A DNA stretch of 64,000 nucleotides from an uncultured Halomonas sp. (GCF_947501415.1 NZ_CANMVL010000010.1:1-64000); one strand, 5' to 3'; counted from the stretch's first letter, positions 17,950 to 27,175 are shown. The notes: generated by a model not told the origin, from the letters alone. Translations and numbers: made by a program.

Positions 17950-19701
17950 TCAGCGCAGGTCGTACTTCTTCAGGCGGTAGGCGTAGGCGGGGCGTGTCAT
18001 GCCCAGCCGGCGGGCGGCAGCGGCGATATTACCGTCGCTGTCCGCCTGTGCCGCCACCAGCATCTCCCTCTCGATATCTTCCAGGGTCAATCCCGCATCG
18101 AACAGCGCCTGGATATGCCGGCGGGGCGTGAACTCCGTGCTCGAGTCGTCTGCCGACGCCGAAAGCCGGCCACGTTCATCCAGCCCCTGGCCCTTCTCCC
18201 GCTGCAGCGTCGGAACCCGGTAGTCGCCGAACAGCGCACGTTCGGTGATGTGCTTCTGGTCATCGGTGAGGATGACGCCGCGCTCGATGCAGTTCTTCAA
18301 CTCGCGCACGTTGCCGGGCCAGGCGTACTGGGCGATGGCCGAGCGCGCCTGGTCGGAGAAGCCCAGGGTGCGACGCTGGTAGTGGTGCTCGCAGCGGGCG
18401 AGGAAGTGTTCGGCGAGGGCGGGGATATCCTCACGACGCTCACGCAGGGGTGGCACCGTGAGCGTGAAGGCGTTGAGGCGGAAGAAGAGGTCGCGTCGAA
18501 AGTGACCCTCCTCCACGCGCTGGAGCAGGTCTGCGTGGGTCGCCGCCACCACCCGCACATCCACCTCCTTCACTCCCTGGCCGCCGACTCGCTCGATCTG
18601 GTGTTCCTGCAGGGCGCGCAGCAGGGCGGCCTGGGCACGCGGCGAGAGCTCCGCGAGCTCGTCGAGGAACAGGGTGCCGCCGTGGGCGCGCTCGAAGCGC
18701 CCGAGGCGTGACTGCATCGCGCCGGTATAGGCGCCCTTCTCGACGCCGAACAGCTCCGACTCGATCAGTTCCGGCGGGATGGCCGCACAGTTGATGGCGA
18801 TGAAGGGCCCCGCGGCTCGCTGGCTCTGCTCGTGGAGCCGGCGAGCGAGGATCTCCTTGCCGGTGCCCGTCTCGCCGAGCAGCAGCACGGGTACCTCCGC
18901 GGCGGCGGCGCTGTCGAGCATGGCCAGCATCTCGCGGAAGGCGGGTGCTGCGCCGATGGGGCCCCAGTCATCCTCGTGGCGCCGGCGGGTGAGGTCTCCC
19001 TCCAGGGTCGCGACCCGCGCCTGCAGCTCATAGAGCTCGTCGATCAGCGGCGCTTCGCGAAGCACGGCCGAGAAGGCCTGGTGGTCGGGCCACTCCTCGG
19101 CAAACTTGCCGATGATGCGACAGCGGGCATCACCACAGCCCAGGCACTCCACTTCCCGATACTGTACCTCGCGTCCCAGCAGCTGTGTGGCATAGCCGGA
19201 GGCGTAACCCAGCAGCGTCCAGCATACCGGGCTGCTCTGCGTGTCCCGGCCACGCCAGACCTCCACCTCGAAGGAACCTTTCCAGATGAACTCGCTGTAG
19301 AAGCGATCGTTCTCCAGGTCGATATCCAGCTGGCCGGGCACCGCCTTGACGTGCCCCTGCAGGGCGTGCAACTGCGGGCCCGCCAGGAAGCTGTCTCGCA
19401 GCCCCAGCCGCTCGCCGCGCAGGGACTCGCCAAGCTCGGCATCCTGCAGGCCGGAGTAGTAGCCCAGGCGGATGAAGACGCCACGGGCGCGCTCCACCCC
19501 CAGGGTGGTGACGAGCTCGTTGCGAAAGAAGGCCGATGCCTGCAGCGACATCAGAATCATGCGTTGCTCGCCGAGCCAGATCTGCCCCTCTTCCGGGAGG
19601 AAGCGCAGGGCATCCATCAGGTCACGGGCGCTGGGGTACTGGGGGGTACTTGAAGGCATGGAAAGCTCGTCGATAAGGCGCGGCGTCAGGATATCACCCA
19701 T
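17950..19701 (-). CDS. Sigma-54-dependent activator of the XylR/DmpR type
   Basis: A 583-residue NtrC-family activator. Domains in order: an N-terminal XylR-type aromatic-sensing domain (about residues 25-125), V4R (about 145-215, with the Cys-rich CLGCGDARC), a linker, AAA+ (Walker A GETGTGKE near residue 276; GAYTGA sigma-54 contact loop near 323), and a Fis-type helix-turn-helix at the C-terminus ([20 protein letters not shown]). Such proteins are switched on by direct binding of phenols or toluenes. It is divergent from pchC, so p-cresol or a similar phenol is the likely effector. An alternative start at 19659 is possible; neither has a clear ribosome site. Confidence 0.9.
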   Translation of the reverse strand: MGDILTPRLIDELSMPSSTPQYPSARDLMDALRFLPEEGQIWLGEQRMILMSLQASAFFRNELVTTLGVERARGVFIRLGYYSGLQDAELGESLRGERLGLRDSFLAGPQLHALQGHVKAVPGQLDIDLENDRFYSEFIWKGSFEVEVWRGRDTQSSPVCWTLLGYASGYATQLLGREVQYREVECLGCGDARCRIIGKFAEEWPDHQAFSAVLREAPLIDELYELQARVATLEGDLTRRRHEDDWGPIGAAPAFREMLAMLDSAAAAEVPVLLLGETGTGKEILARRLHEQSQRAAGPFIAINCAAIPPELIESELFGVEKGAYTGAMQSRLGRFERAHGGTLFLDELAELSPRAQAALLRALQEHQIERVGGQGVKEVDVRVVAATHADLLQRVEEGHFRRDLFFRLNAFTLTVPPLRERREDIPALAEHFLARCEHHYQRRTLGFSDQARSAIAQYAWPGNVRELKNCIERGVILTDDQKHITERALFGDYRVPTLQREKGQGLDERGRLSASADDSSTEFTPRRHIQALFDAGLTLEDIEREMLVAAQADSDGNIAAAARRLGMTRPAYAYRLKKYDLR

Positions 19702-19760
19702 GCTGAGTCGAGAGGCGACGCCTCGGATGATGATTTGCGCAGGGGTGATGAAATGGTTAA

Positions 19761-19794
19761 TCGATTTTAGCGAACGCGTGTTCGTATCGCGAAC
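19761..19794. promoter_or_regulatory. IclR-type operator plus half-site before pchC
   Basis: GTTCGTATCGCGAAC (19780-19794) differs by one base from the pcaR-pcaB site. TCGATTTTAGCGAAC (19761-19775) preserves the GCGAAC half, with its centre again 19 bp away. Both lie between the sigma-54 activator and pchC. Confidence 0.65.
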
Positions 19795-19846
19795 GCTGGA
19801 TGTCGAAAGTTTGCCTAGTGCCTTGAATATCTGGCTTTTTCAAATT

Positions 19847-19863
19847 CCGGCACGCTTCTTGAC
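19847..19863 (+). promoter_or_regulatory. Possible sigma-54 promoter for pchC
   Basis: CCGGCACGCTTCTTGAC resembles TGGCACG-N4-TTGC: the -24 GG and the GCACG are present, but the -12 GC is GA. The position, about 80 bases before the first pchC ATG, and the divergent sigma-54 activator support it. The imperfect -12 element keeps confidence low. Confidence 0.35.
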
Positions 19864-19945
19864 AGGTATATTGGGCAGGTCTCCGGTGCTAACCTATTGA
19901 TTATACTAAAGTCTAAGGGGGCGCCGGCCCTGCGACGACAAGCCC

Positions 19946-20344
19946 ATGACGACCAGACGGGTGACATTGATCATGCAAAACACAACAACGGTGCTTTCCC
20001 GGCACCTACCCTCACGTACCCTCGGGGCGCTGGCCCTGTTCGGTGCCCTGCTGCTCCCCCCGGTGGCGGCCAACGCCTCGGACGCCCGCGAGCCCGACGA
20101 GGTCTACCGGCAGGTCTGCGCCCACTGCCACGCCCCGGACAAGGCCGTTGGCCCCGAGATCACCATGGCCTTCCCCGAGGCAGCCTGGGAAGCGCGCGGC
20201 AACTATATCCGCAATACGGTGCGCCATGGCCGCGCCGCCATGCCGGCCTTCCGCGCGGCCAAGATCAGCGACCCCGAGCTGGAGGCCCTGATCGAGGCTC
20301 TGGTGCGCGGTGACATGGCGACCACGGCGGCCAGCGAGGAGTAG
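19946..20344 (+). CDS. pchC: p-Cresol methylhydroxylase cytochrome c subunit
   Basis: A 132-residue periplasmic c-type cytochrome with a signal peptide ending about ANA. The haem motif C58-A-H-C61-H62 is present and Met in AAMPAF is the likely sixth ligand. It takes electrons from the flavoprotein PchF. Starts at 19946 and 19973 are both possible; the latter gives a more normal signal peptide, but no strong ribosome site distinguishes them. pchX follows 4 bases after the stop. Confidence 0.88.
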   Translation: MTTRRVTLIMQNTTTVLSRHLPSRTLGALALFGALLLPPVAANASDAREPDEVYRQVCAHCHAPDKAVGPEITMAFPEAAWEARGNYIRNTVRHGRAAMPAFRAAKISDPELEALIEALVRGDMATTAASEE

Positions 20345-20348
20345 TGCC

Positions 20349-20894
20349 ATGAACCTGACGCGTCGACAACTCATGAAGAATAGCCTGCTGCTGGGGGCCG
20401 CCATGCCGCTCTCCCTGGGCGCCGCCTGGGCCGCCGACAGCGGGTTCGCCGAGGCCCCGGTGCACGGCCCGATCCGCCTCTACGGCGCCGATCGCTCCAC
20501 CACCGAGCTGGGACTGGGGCTGCGCCAGCAGGGCTGGGCCCCTAGCTACGAGGGGCGTCTCGATCCGCTGGCACTCAACGCCCTTCCCGCCGGCAGCCTG
20601 GCGACCGGCTTCACCGACGAGGCGGGCCTGGTGCTGCTGACCAGCCTGCTGGCCGGTCGCGGCCGCGTGCTGGCACTGGGCCGCCATGAGGCGGGGCGCC
20701 ACCAGCTGCTGAGCCATCGCGGGCCCCTCACGGCGCCGCTGGCGGGTGAGGCGGGCAGCTGGCAGGCCGCGCTGGGGCGGGAATATGCCCGCCTGGCACA
20801 GGCGGCGGGTAGCGCACGCCAGACCCGGGATCTCAGGCGTCCGGCCGGCGAGGCCACCAGCGCCACCGAGCTGAGTTTCCTGGTTCGGCTGTAA
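20349..20894 (+). CDS. pchX: PchX-like Tat-exported protein of unknown function
   Basis: A 181-residue protein with a twin-arginine signal (TRRQLMK, then a hydrophobic stretch to AWA near residue 28). The mature part has no recognised domain. Genes called pchX lie between pchC and pchF in P. putida p-cresol loci, and the position here is the same. The Tat signal suggests folding before export, possibly helping the FAD-containing PchF (which lacks an obvious signal) reach the periplasm or assemble; this is inference only. Confidence 0.65.
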   Translation: MNLTRRQLMKNSLLLGAAMPLSLGAAWAADSGFAEAPVHGPIRLYGADRSTTELGLGLRQQGWAPSYEGRLDPLALNALPAGSLATGFTDEAGLVLLTSLLAGRGRVLALGRHEAGRHQLLSHRGPLTAPLAGEAGSWQAALGREYARLAQAAGSARQTRDLRRPAGEATSATELSFLVRL

Positions 20895-20926
20895 GCCCCT
20901 GAACATAACAAGCGAGAGACGATTCC

Positions 20927-22477
20927 ATGAGCACCACACAGCGCATTCTTCCCAAGGGCGTGTCCGAGGCAGACTTCGATGCGGCCCTCGCCCGTTTCCG
21001 CGAGATCCTCGGGGCCGATAGCGTCCTGACCGAGAGCGACCAGCTGGCGGCCTACAGCAAGATCATGATGGCCGGCGATGACGCGGACTACATTCCCTCC
21101 GCGGCCCTGCTGCCGACCACCACCGAGCAGGTGCAGGAGATCGTGCGCACCTGCAACCAGTACAAAGTACCGATCTGGACCATCTCCACCGGCAAGAACC
21201 TGGGCTACGGCTCCGCCGCCCCGGGGGAGACCGGCCAGGTGATGCTCGATATGCACCGCATGAACCGCATCCTCGATGTGGACCCGGAGGTGTGCACGGC
21301 GCTGCTCGAGCCCGGGGTGACCTACCAGCAGCTCTACGACTACATCAAGGAGAACGACCTCAAGCTGTGGCTGGATCCGCCGGCCCCCTCGGCCATTGCC
21401 GGACCGGTGGGCAATACCCTGGACCGTGGCGTGGGCTACACCCCCTACGGCGAGCACTTCATGTTCCAGTGCGGCATGGAGGTGGTGCTGGCCAACGGCG
21501 AGGTGATTCGTACCGGCATGGGGGGCATCGAGAACTCCAGCTCCTGGCAGGTCTTCAAGTGGGGTTACGGTCCCTATATCGACGGCCTCTTCACCCAGTC
21601 GAACTACGGCATCGTCACCAAGATGGGTCTTTGGTTGATGCCGGAGCCGCCGGCCTATCGTCCCTTTATCATCCAGTACCAGGACCCCGAGGACATCGAG
21701 GAGATCGTCGATGTGCTGCGCCCGCTGCGCATCGCCCAGATCATCCCCAACGCCGTGGTGATCGTGCATACCCTGTGGGATGCGGGCACCCATGTAGTGC
21801 GCAAGGACTACTACGACGGCAGCGACTCCATCCCGCGGGAGGCCATCGAGCGCATCAAGGCCGACGAAGGCATCGGCGAGTGGAACGTCTATGCGGCCCT
21901 CTACGGCACCCCGGAACAGATCGAGGTCAACTGGAAGATCGTCGAGCAGGCCTTCGGCGCCAGCGGCAAGGCTAAGATCATGTACGGCGAGGAGGCCGAG
22001 AAGCGCGGCGGCGGCTTCGAGTATCGCTCGGCACTGATGAAGGGCGACATGAATCTTCAGGAGTTCGGCCTCTACAACTGGCGTGGGGGCGGTGGCTCCA
22101 TGTGGTTCGCCCCGGTCTCCCAGGCCAAGGGCAGCGAGACCAAGGACCAGACCGAACTGGCCCAGCAGATCCTCGGCAAGTACGGCTTCGACTACGTCGC
22201 CGAGTACATCGTCGGCTGGCGCGACATGCACCACGTCATCGACCTGCTCTACAACCGTCAGGACCCGGAGGAGACGAAGCGCGCCCACGACTGTTTCGCC
22301 GAGCTGATCGACGAATTCGCCAAGCGTGGCTACGGCCTCTACCGCACCAATACCGAGTTCATGGAGCAGGTGGCCGGCACCTTCGGCGAACCGCTGCGCG
22401 AGGTGCACAAGACCCTGAAGAATGCCCTGGACCCCAACGGCATCCTGTCACCCGGTAAGTCGGGTATTCGTCAGTAA
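20927..22477 (+). CDS. pchF: p-Cresol methylhydroxylase flavoprotein subunit
   Basis: A 516-residue VAO-family flavoprotein that oxidises p-cresol to a quinone methide, hydrates it to 4-hydroxybenzyl alcohol, and oxidises this to 4-hydroxybenzaldehyde. The FAD-binding PP-loop is seen in WTISTGKNLGYGSAAPG and GNTLDRGVGYTPYGEH. Tyr383 in GLYNW falls next to the position of Tyr384 that carries FAD covalently in P. putida PchF, so covalent flavin is likely. No signal peptide is apparent. It is downstream of pchC and pchX and upstream of the aldehyde dehydrogenase. Confidence 0.93.
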   Translation: MSTTQRILPKGVSEADFDAALARFREILGADSVLTESDQLAAYSKIMMAGDDADYIPSAALLPTTTEQVQEIVRTCNQYKVPIWTISTGKNLGYGSAAPGETGQVMLDMHRMNRILDVDPEVCTALLEPGVTYQQLYDYIKENDLKLWLDPPAPSAIAGPVGNTLDRGVGYTPYGEHFMFQCGMEVVLANGEVIRTGMGGIENSSSWQVFKWGYGPYIDGLFTQSNYGIVTKMGLWLMPEPPAYRPFIIQYQDPEDIEEIVDVLRPLRIAQIIPNAVVIVHTLWDAGTHVVRKDYYDGSDSIPREAIERIKADEGIGEWNVYAALYGTPEQIEVNWKIVEQAFGASGKAKIMYGEEAEKRGGGFEYRSALMKGDMNLQEFGLYNWRGGGGSMWFAPVSQAKGSETKDQTELAQQILGKYGFDYVAEYIVGWRDMHHVIDLLYNRQDPEETKRAHDCFAELIDEFAKRGYGLYRTNTEFMEQVAGTFGEPLREVHKTLKNALDPNGILSPGKSGIRQ

Positions 22478-22511
22478 CCCTGGCCCGCGAGTTTTCAGAG
22501 GAGAGTGAACC

Positions 22512-23978
22512 ATGAGTACTGCATATCGCGATTTCCACCTCCAGCCGATTGCCGGCGAGTGGCGCGAGGGCTCAAGCGGACGCACCACCGCGGTGACCAA
22601 CCCCTATGATGGCAGTGAGCTGCTGGATATCCGCCTGGCGGATCGCAGCGATCTGGATACCGCTTTCCTGGCGGCCGAGAAGGCCCAGGCCGCCTGGGCG
22701 GCGACCCCGCCCGCCGAGCGCAGCGCCCTGCTGCAGCGGGTGGTGGAGATCTTCGATGCCCGCAAGGAGGAGATCATCGACTGGCTGATCCGCGAGTCGG
22801 GCAGCACCCGGCTCAAGGCCAACGTCGAGTGGGGCGCGGCGCGCGGCATCACCCAGGAGGCCGCCAGCATGCCGGGCCGGGTGCATGGCATGACTCTGGC
22901 CTCCAACGTGCCGGGCAAGGAGAACCGCGTCTACCGCAAGCCGCTGGGCGTGGTGGGGGTGATCAGCCCCTGGAACTTCCCGCTGCACCTCTCGCAGCGC
23001 TCCATCGCCCCGGCGCTGGCGCTGGGCAACGCCGTGGTGGTCAAGCCGGCCAGCGACACCCCGGTCACCGGCGGCCTGCTGCTGGCCAGGATCTTCGAGG
23101 AGGCCGGGCTGCCCAAGGGGCTGCTCAGCGTGGTGGTGGGCGCCGGCAGCGAGATCGGCGACGCCTTCGTGGAGCACCGCGTGCCGCGGATGATCTCCTT
23201 TACCGGCTCGACCCCGGTGGGGCGGCGCATCGGCGGGATCTGCAGCGGCGGAGAGCATATCAAGAAGGTGGCGCTGGAGCTGGGCGGCAACAGCCCCTTC
23301 GTGGTGCTCGACGATGCCAATATCGACCAGGCTGTGAACGCCGCGGCCATGGGCAAGTTCCTCCACCAGGGTCAGATCTGCATGGCCATCAACCGCATCA
23401 TCGTCGACGAGCGTCGCTACGACGACTTTGTCGCGCGTTTCGTGGAGAAGGTCAGGGGGCTACAGGTGGGCGACCCCGACGACATGGCCACGGTGGTCGG
23501 GCCGATCATCAATGCCAAGCAGCGCGAGGGCCTGGAAGCCAAGATCGCTACCGCCAGGCAGGAGGGGGCCACCGTGCTGCTGGAGGGCGAGGTCGACGGC
23601 CAGCTGGTGCCGCCCCATGTGTTCGGCGATGTCACCCCGGAGATGGAGATCAGCCGCGAGGAGATCTTCGGACCGCTGGTGGGCATCCAGAAGGCGCGCG
23701 ACGAGGCGCATGCCCTGGAGCTCGCCAACTCGAGCGAGTATGGCCTCTCCAGCGCGGTCTTCACCGCCGACCTGGCCCGCGGGGCACGCTTCGCTCAGGG
23801 CATCAAGGCGGGCATGACCCATGTGAACGACATGCCGGTCAACGACGAGGCCCATGTGCCCTTCGGCGGCGAGAAGAACTCCGGCCTCGGCCGCTTCAAT
23901 GGCGACTGGGCCATCGAGGAGTTCACCACCGACCACTGGGTCAGCGTGCAGCACACGCCGCGCGGCTATCCCTTCTGA
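22512..23978 (+). CDS. pchA: 4-Hydroxybenzaldehyde dehydrogenase
   Basis: A 488-residue NAD(P)-dependent aldehyde dehydrogenase of the benzaldehyde/vanillin dehydrogenase subgroup. The catalytic Cys290 lies in [10 protein letters not shown] and the general base Glu256 in [19 protein letters not shown] and the FTGSTPVG nucleotide-binding segment are complete. It turns the PchCF product into 4-hydroxybenzoate for PobA. AGAGGAGAG precedes the ATG. In P. putida pchA comes first in the operon; here it is last. Confidence 0.9.
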   Translation: MSTAYRDFHLQPIAGEWREGSSGRTTAVTNPYDGSELLDIRLADRSDLDTAFLAAEKAQAAWAATPPAERSALLQRVVEIFDARKEEIIDWLIRESGSTRLKANVEWGAARGITQEAASMPGRVHGMTLASNVPGKENRVYRKPLGVVGVISPWNFPLHLSQRSIAPALALGNAVVVKPASDTPVTGGLLLARIFEEAGLPKGLLSVVVGAGSEIGDAFVEHRVPRMISFTGSTPVGRRIGGICSGGEHIKKVALELGGNSPFVVLDDANIDQAVNAAAMGKFLHQGQICMAINRIIVDERRYDDFVARFVEKVRGLQVGDPDDMATVVGPIINAKQREGLEAKIATARQEGATVLLEGEVDGQLVPPHVFGDVTPEMEISREEIFGPLVGIQKARDEAHALELANSSEYGLSSAVFTADLARGARFAQGIKAGMTHVNDMPVNDEAHVPFGGEKNSGLGRFNGDWAIEEFTTDHWVSVQHTPRGYPF

Positions 23979-24000
23979 GTCGAACCCCACGTCACGCCTG

Positions 24001-24021
24001 CCGCCCGCATCGCGCGGGCGG
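24001..24021. terminator. Weak hairpin after pchA
   Basis: CCGCCCGC and GCGGGCGG pair over a 5-base loop. There is no U-tract, so partial termination or mRNA processing is more likely than a full stop. Confidence 0.4.
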
Positions 24022-24052
24022 TGGGCCATGCCAACAACAGAGACAAGACGCC

Positions 24053-24964
24053 ATGACACTGCAACACAGCTTCCGGCTGGCGGCCCTGCTGGGCACCACC
24101 CTCGTCGCCACGCCGGCACTCGCCGTCAACGGTCACTACGTGCCGGGCATCGAGGGGCTGAGCGCCGCCGCCGCGCCTCCCGCGGGCCTCTACTACCGGG
24201 CCTACCTGATGCGCTACGACATCGACAGCTTCCGTGATGCCGAGGGTGATGCCGCGCCGGGCAACAGCGGCTCGGTCAATGCCCTGGCGCATCGCTTCAT
24301 CTGGATGACCGGCAAGACCTTTCTCGGGGCCGACTACGGTGTCGAGACCATCATCCCGATGCTCGATGTCGAGCTCGATTTGGAGACCCCGGCCGGCCGC
24401 CAGAGCTTCGACGACTACGGGGTCGGCGATGTGTTCGTCGGCCCGGTGATCCTGGGCTGGCACGGCGAGCAGTGGGACGCCACCTTCGCCGCTGGTCACT
24501 GGTTCGACACCGCCGACTTCGATGCCGACAACCCGGCCTCGGTGGGCAAGGGGTACGGCACCACCATGTTGACCCTGGGCGGCATGCGGCACCTCGATGC
24601 CGACAGGACCTGGAGCGTCTCGGCGCTGTCGCGCTACGAGATCAAGACCGAGCAGGACGACACCGGCATCACCCCGGGGGACAGCTGGCTGGTGGAGTGG
24701 GGCATCGGGCATCGTCTGGCCAACGGCCTGGAGCTCGGCCTGGTGGGCTACGACGCCTGGCAACTCGAGGCCGATGACGGCGCGGCGACCGACGCCAAGG
24801 CCGAGCGTCACGCCGTCGGTGCCGAGGCGGGCTACCTCTGGCCCACGGTCGGGGTGATGCTCAAGGGCGCCGTCTATCACGAGTACGATGCCGAAGGCGG
24901 TGGCCTCAAGGGCCTGGAGAGCGAGGGCGACGCCATCCGCCTGCAGTTGACCAAGTTCCTGTGA
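24053..24964 (+). CDS. SphA-like outer-membrane protein of phenol-degradation loci
   Basis: A 303-residue protein with a clear signal peptide (ending TPALA) and alternating beta-strand pattern to a terminal aromatic-like LTKFL. It matches the family annotated as involved in the meta-pathway of phenol degradation (SphA-like, outer-membrane barrel). Such genes accompany aromatic operons and are thought to admit hydrophobic substrates. Placed directly after pchA, it is a candidate p-cresol uptake channel; function is inferred. Confidence 0.75.
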   Translation: MTLQHSFRLAALLGTTLVATPALAVNGHYVPGIEGLSAAAAPPAGLYYRAYLMRYDIDSFRDAEGDAAPGNSGSVNALAHRFIWMTGKTFLGADYGVETIIPMLDVELDLETPAGRQSFDDYGVGDVFVGPVILGWHGEQWDATFAAGHWFDTADFDADNPASVGKGYGTTMLTLGGMRHLDADRTWSVSALSRYEIKTEQDDTGITPGDSWLVEWGIGHRLANGLELGLVGYDAWQLEADDGAATDAKAERHAVGAEAGYLWPTVGVMLKGAVYHEYDAEGGGLKGLESEGDAIRLQLTKFL

Positions 24965-24971
24965 GCCTTCC

Positions 24972-24996
24972 CCGGCCGCCAACGGGTGGCGGCCGG
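24972..24996. terminator. Hairpin after the SphA-like gene
   Basis: CCGGCCGCC, 7-base loop, GGCGGCCGG: a strong GC stem without a U-tract. The alcohol dehydrogenase starts 86 bases downstream. Confidence 0.5.
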
Positions 24997-25082
24997 TGGC
25001 ATCACCGGAGCGCTACCAACCCCGCTCGACCATCGGCCGAGCTGGGACTTCGATGAAGGCCAGTCGATAAAGGAGAGTACCC

Positions 25083-26174
25083 ATGCAGATTCAAGCGGCA
25101 GTGACTGCCGAACAGGGAAGCGACTTCGAGTGGCAATCGGTCGAACTGGCCGAGCCCGGCCTGGGCGAGGTCCGTGTGCGTATCGTGGCCACGGGGGTGT
25201 GCCACACCGACGCGGTGGCCCGGGACCTCGGCATCGCACCGTTCCCCATCGTGCTGGGCCACGAGGGTGCCGGGGTGGTGGAGGCCCTCGGCGAGGGGGT
25301 AAGCGGTCTCGAGGTGGGCGACCACGTGGTGCTGTCGTTTGCCCACTGCGGCGGCTGCGGCCACTGCCTGACTGGCCACCCCACCGTCTGCGATACCTTC
25401 AACGAGCTCAACTTCGGCGGCGCCATGGATGACGGCGGCCATCGCCTGGCCCGTGACGGCGAGGACCTGGCCACATTCTTCGGCCAGTCATCGTTCGCCA
25501 GTCACGCCGTGGTCAACGCCCGCAATGCGGTGAAGGTGGACTCCGAGGTGGACCTGGCGCTGCTCGGCCCGCTGGGCTGTGGCATCCAGACTGGCGCCGG
25601 CACGGTGCTCAATCGTCTCAAGCCCGAGTTCGGTTCCAGCCTGGTGGTCTATGGCTGTGGCGCGGTGGGGCTCTCCGCCATCATGGCGGCGCGCATCGCC
25701 GGCTGCCAGCAGATCATCGCAGTGGATGTGCATGAAAGCCGCCTCGCGCTGGCCCTCGAGCTGGGGGCGACCCATACGATCAACGGCCAGCGGGAGGAGA
25801 CCGTCGAACGTGTACGGGAGATCACCGGTGGTGGCAGCCATTACGCGGTGGAGAGCACCGGGGTGCCGGCGGTGGTGCGCCAGTCGCTGAACGCGCTCAA
25901 GCCGCTGGGTGTCTCGGCGATCGTCGGCGTCACCCCCGAGGTGACCCTGGACGTGCACCACGACCTGATGGCCGAGGGCAAGTCGATGATCGGCGTGATC
26001 GAGGGCGACTCGGTGCCGCGGTTCTTCATCCCGCAGCTGGTGGCCTACCACAAGGCGGGGCGCTTCCCCTTCGATAGGCTGGTGAAGTTCTATGCGCCGG
26101 AGCAGATCAACGAGGCCTTCGAGGACTCGAAGAACGGTATCACCGTCAAGCCGGTGCTGAAGATCAGCGGCTGA
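25083..26174 (+). CDS. Zinc-dependent aryl-alcohol dehydrogenase
   Basis: A 363-residue medium-chain alcohol dehydrogenase of the XylB/benzyl-alcohol dehydrogenase type. Catalytic zinc residues: Cys40 and His60-Glu61. Structural zinc: Cys89, Cys92, Cys95 and Cys103. The Rossmann motif is VVYGCGAVGLSA. It probably oxidises 4-hydroxybenzyl alcohol or benzyl alcohol to the aldehyde with NAD+, complementing PchCF. AAGGAGAG precedes the ATG. The p-cresol role rests on context. Confidence 0.87.
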   Translation: MQIQAAVTAEQGSDFEWQSVELAEPGLGEVRVRIVATGVCHTDAVARDLGIAPFPIVLGHEGAGVVEALGEGVSGLEVGDHVVLSFAHCGGCGHCLTGHPTVCDTFNELNFGGAMDDGGHRLARDGEDLATFFGQSSFASHAVVNARNAVKVDSEVDLALLGPLGCGIQTGAGTVLNRLKPEFGSSLVVYGCGAVGLSAIMAARIAGCQQIIAVDVHESRLALALELGATHTINGQREETVERVREITGGGSHYAVESTGVPAVVRQSLNALKPLGVSAIVGVTPEVTLDVHHDLMAEGKSMIGVIEGDSVPRFFIPQLVAYHKAGRFPFDRLVKFYAPEQINEAFEDSKNGITVKPVLKISG

Positions 26175-26194
26175 TTCCACGCCTGTGATCATCA

Positions 26195-26228
26195 CGAGGC
26201 GGCATCTGCCCCGGCAGGTGCCGCCTCG
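26195..26228. terminator. Bidirectional hairpin between convergent genes
   Basis: CGAGGCGGCA-T-CTGCC pairs with GGCAG-G-TGCCGCCTCG around a short CC loop. It separates the alcohol dehydrogenase from the leftward LysR gene. Confidence 0.7.
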
Positions 26229-26230
26229 TA

Positions 26231-27136
26231 CTATTCGGAGAACATCGCGAAGAGCAGGCCGCGCAGCCAGCGGTTGCCGGCGTCGCGATGGTAGCGGCGG
26301 TGCCAGAACAGGTTGATGGGGATCTCGGGGAAGGGCAGGGGGTGCTCCTGCACCGCCAGGCCGAAGCGCTCCCGGGTCGCCTCGGCGAACTTGTCGGTCA
26401 CCGTGACCACCAGGTCGCTCTCGCTGATGATGTAGGGCACCGCAGCGAAGTGGGGCAACTGCAGACGGATCGGGCGCTCGATGCCCGCGCGGCCGAGCCG
26501 CTCCTCGACGATGCCGTGTCCGGTGCCCTTCGCCACCACCACCGCGTGGGTGGCGGTCCTGAAATCGCTCATGTCGAATCCGCCCCCTGCCAGGGGGTGG
26601 TCACTCCGCATCAGGCAGACATAGCGCTGCACGAAGAGCCCCTGCTGGTAGAAGCCGGCACCCAGCTGGGGGATCAGGCCGACGGCCAGGTCGATCCGCC
26701 CCTCCTCCATCTCCCGTTTCAGGTCCTCGTTATGGCTGCGCACCGTGCTGAGCCGGACGCCGGGTGCCTCCCTGGCGAGGTGCTCCAGCAGCCGCGGCAG
26801 GAAGACGATCTCGCCGATATCGGTCATCGCCAGCTGGAAGGTGCGCTCGCTGGTGGCCGGGTCGAAGTCATCGCTCAGGTTGAGGGTCTCATGCAGCCTG
26901 GCCAGCGCCTCGGCGATGCCCGGGTGAAGCTGGTCTGCCCGCGGCGTCGGCGAAAGCCCCCTGGATGTGCGCTCGAAGAGCTCATCGTCGAGCAGCCGCC
27001 GCAGCCGCTTGAGCGCATGGCTGACGGCGGGCTGGGTCACGCCGAGGTATTCGGCAACCCGCTGAGTGCTGCCCTCACGGTAGAGCAGGTCGAACACCAC
27101 CAGCAGGTTTACGTCGATATCCGTCAGCCGCAGCAT
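26231..27136 (-). CDS. LysR-family regulator (NahR/NodD-like) of salicylate hydroxylase
   Basis: A 301-residue LysR regulator. The helix-turn-helix region includes STQRVAEYLGVTQPAVSHAL (about residues 23-42). The opening DIDVNLLVVFDLLYREGS is typical of the NahR/NodD/LinR branch, whose members often respond to aromatics such as salicylate. It is divergent from the salicylate hydroxylase, with an inverted repeat between them. Activation by salicylate is inference. Confidence 0.8.
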   Translation of the reverse strand: MLRLTDIDVNLLVVFDLLYREGSTQRVAEYLGVTQPAVSHALKRLRRLLDDELFERTSRGLSPTPRADQLHPGIAEALARLHETLNLSDDFDPATSERTFQLAMTDIGEIVFLPRLLEHLAREAPGVRLSTVRSHNEDLKREMEEGRIDLAVGLIPQLGAGFYQQGLFVQRYVCLMRSDHPLAGGGFDMSDFRTATHAVVVAKGTGHGIVEERLGRAGIERPIRLQLPHFAAVPYIISESDLVVTVTDKFAEATRERFGLAVQEHPLPFPEIPINLFWHRRYHRDAGNRWLRGLLFAMFSE

Positions 27137-27175
27137 GCCTTGTCTCGCTTAGTTGACTGTCTTAAAAGCAATATT

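Noticed and set aside
20546-22408. Open frame of about 620 codons on the minus strand opposite pchF
   Set aside because: Its His- and Val-rich low-complexity translation is typical of an antisense shadow, and pchF on the plus strand is certain.
22829-24052. Long N-terminal extension of the SphA-like protein overlapping pchA
   Set aside because: A signal peptide starts at 24053, and the upstream part is an out-of-frame reading of pchA.
25083-26174. Glutathione-dependent formaldehyde dehydrogenase
   Set aside because: Sequence and context fit the XylB aryl-alcohol group, and no partner esterase is adjacent.
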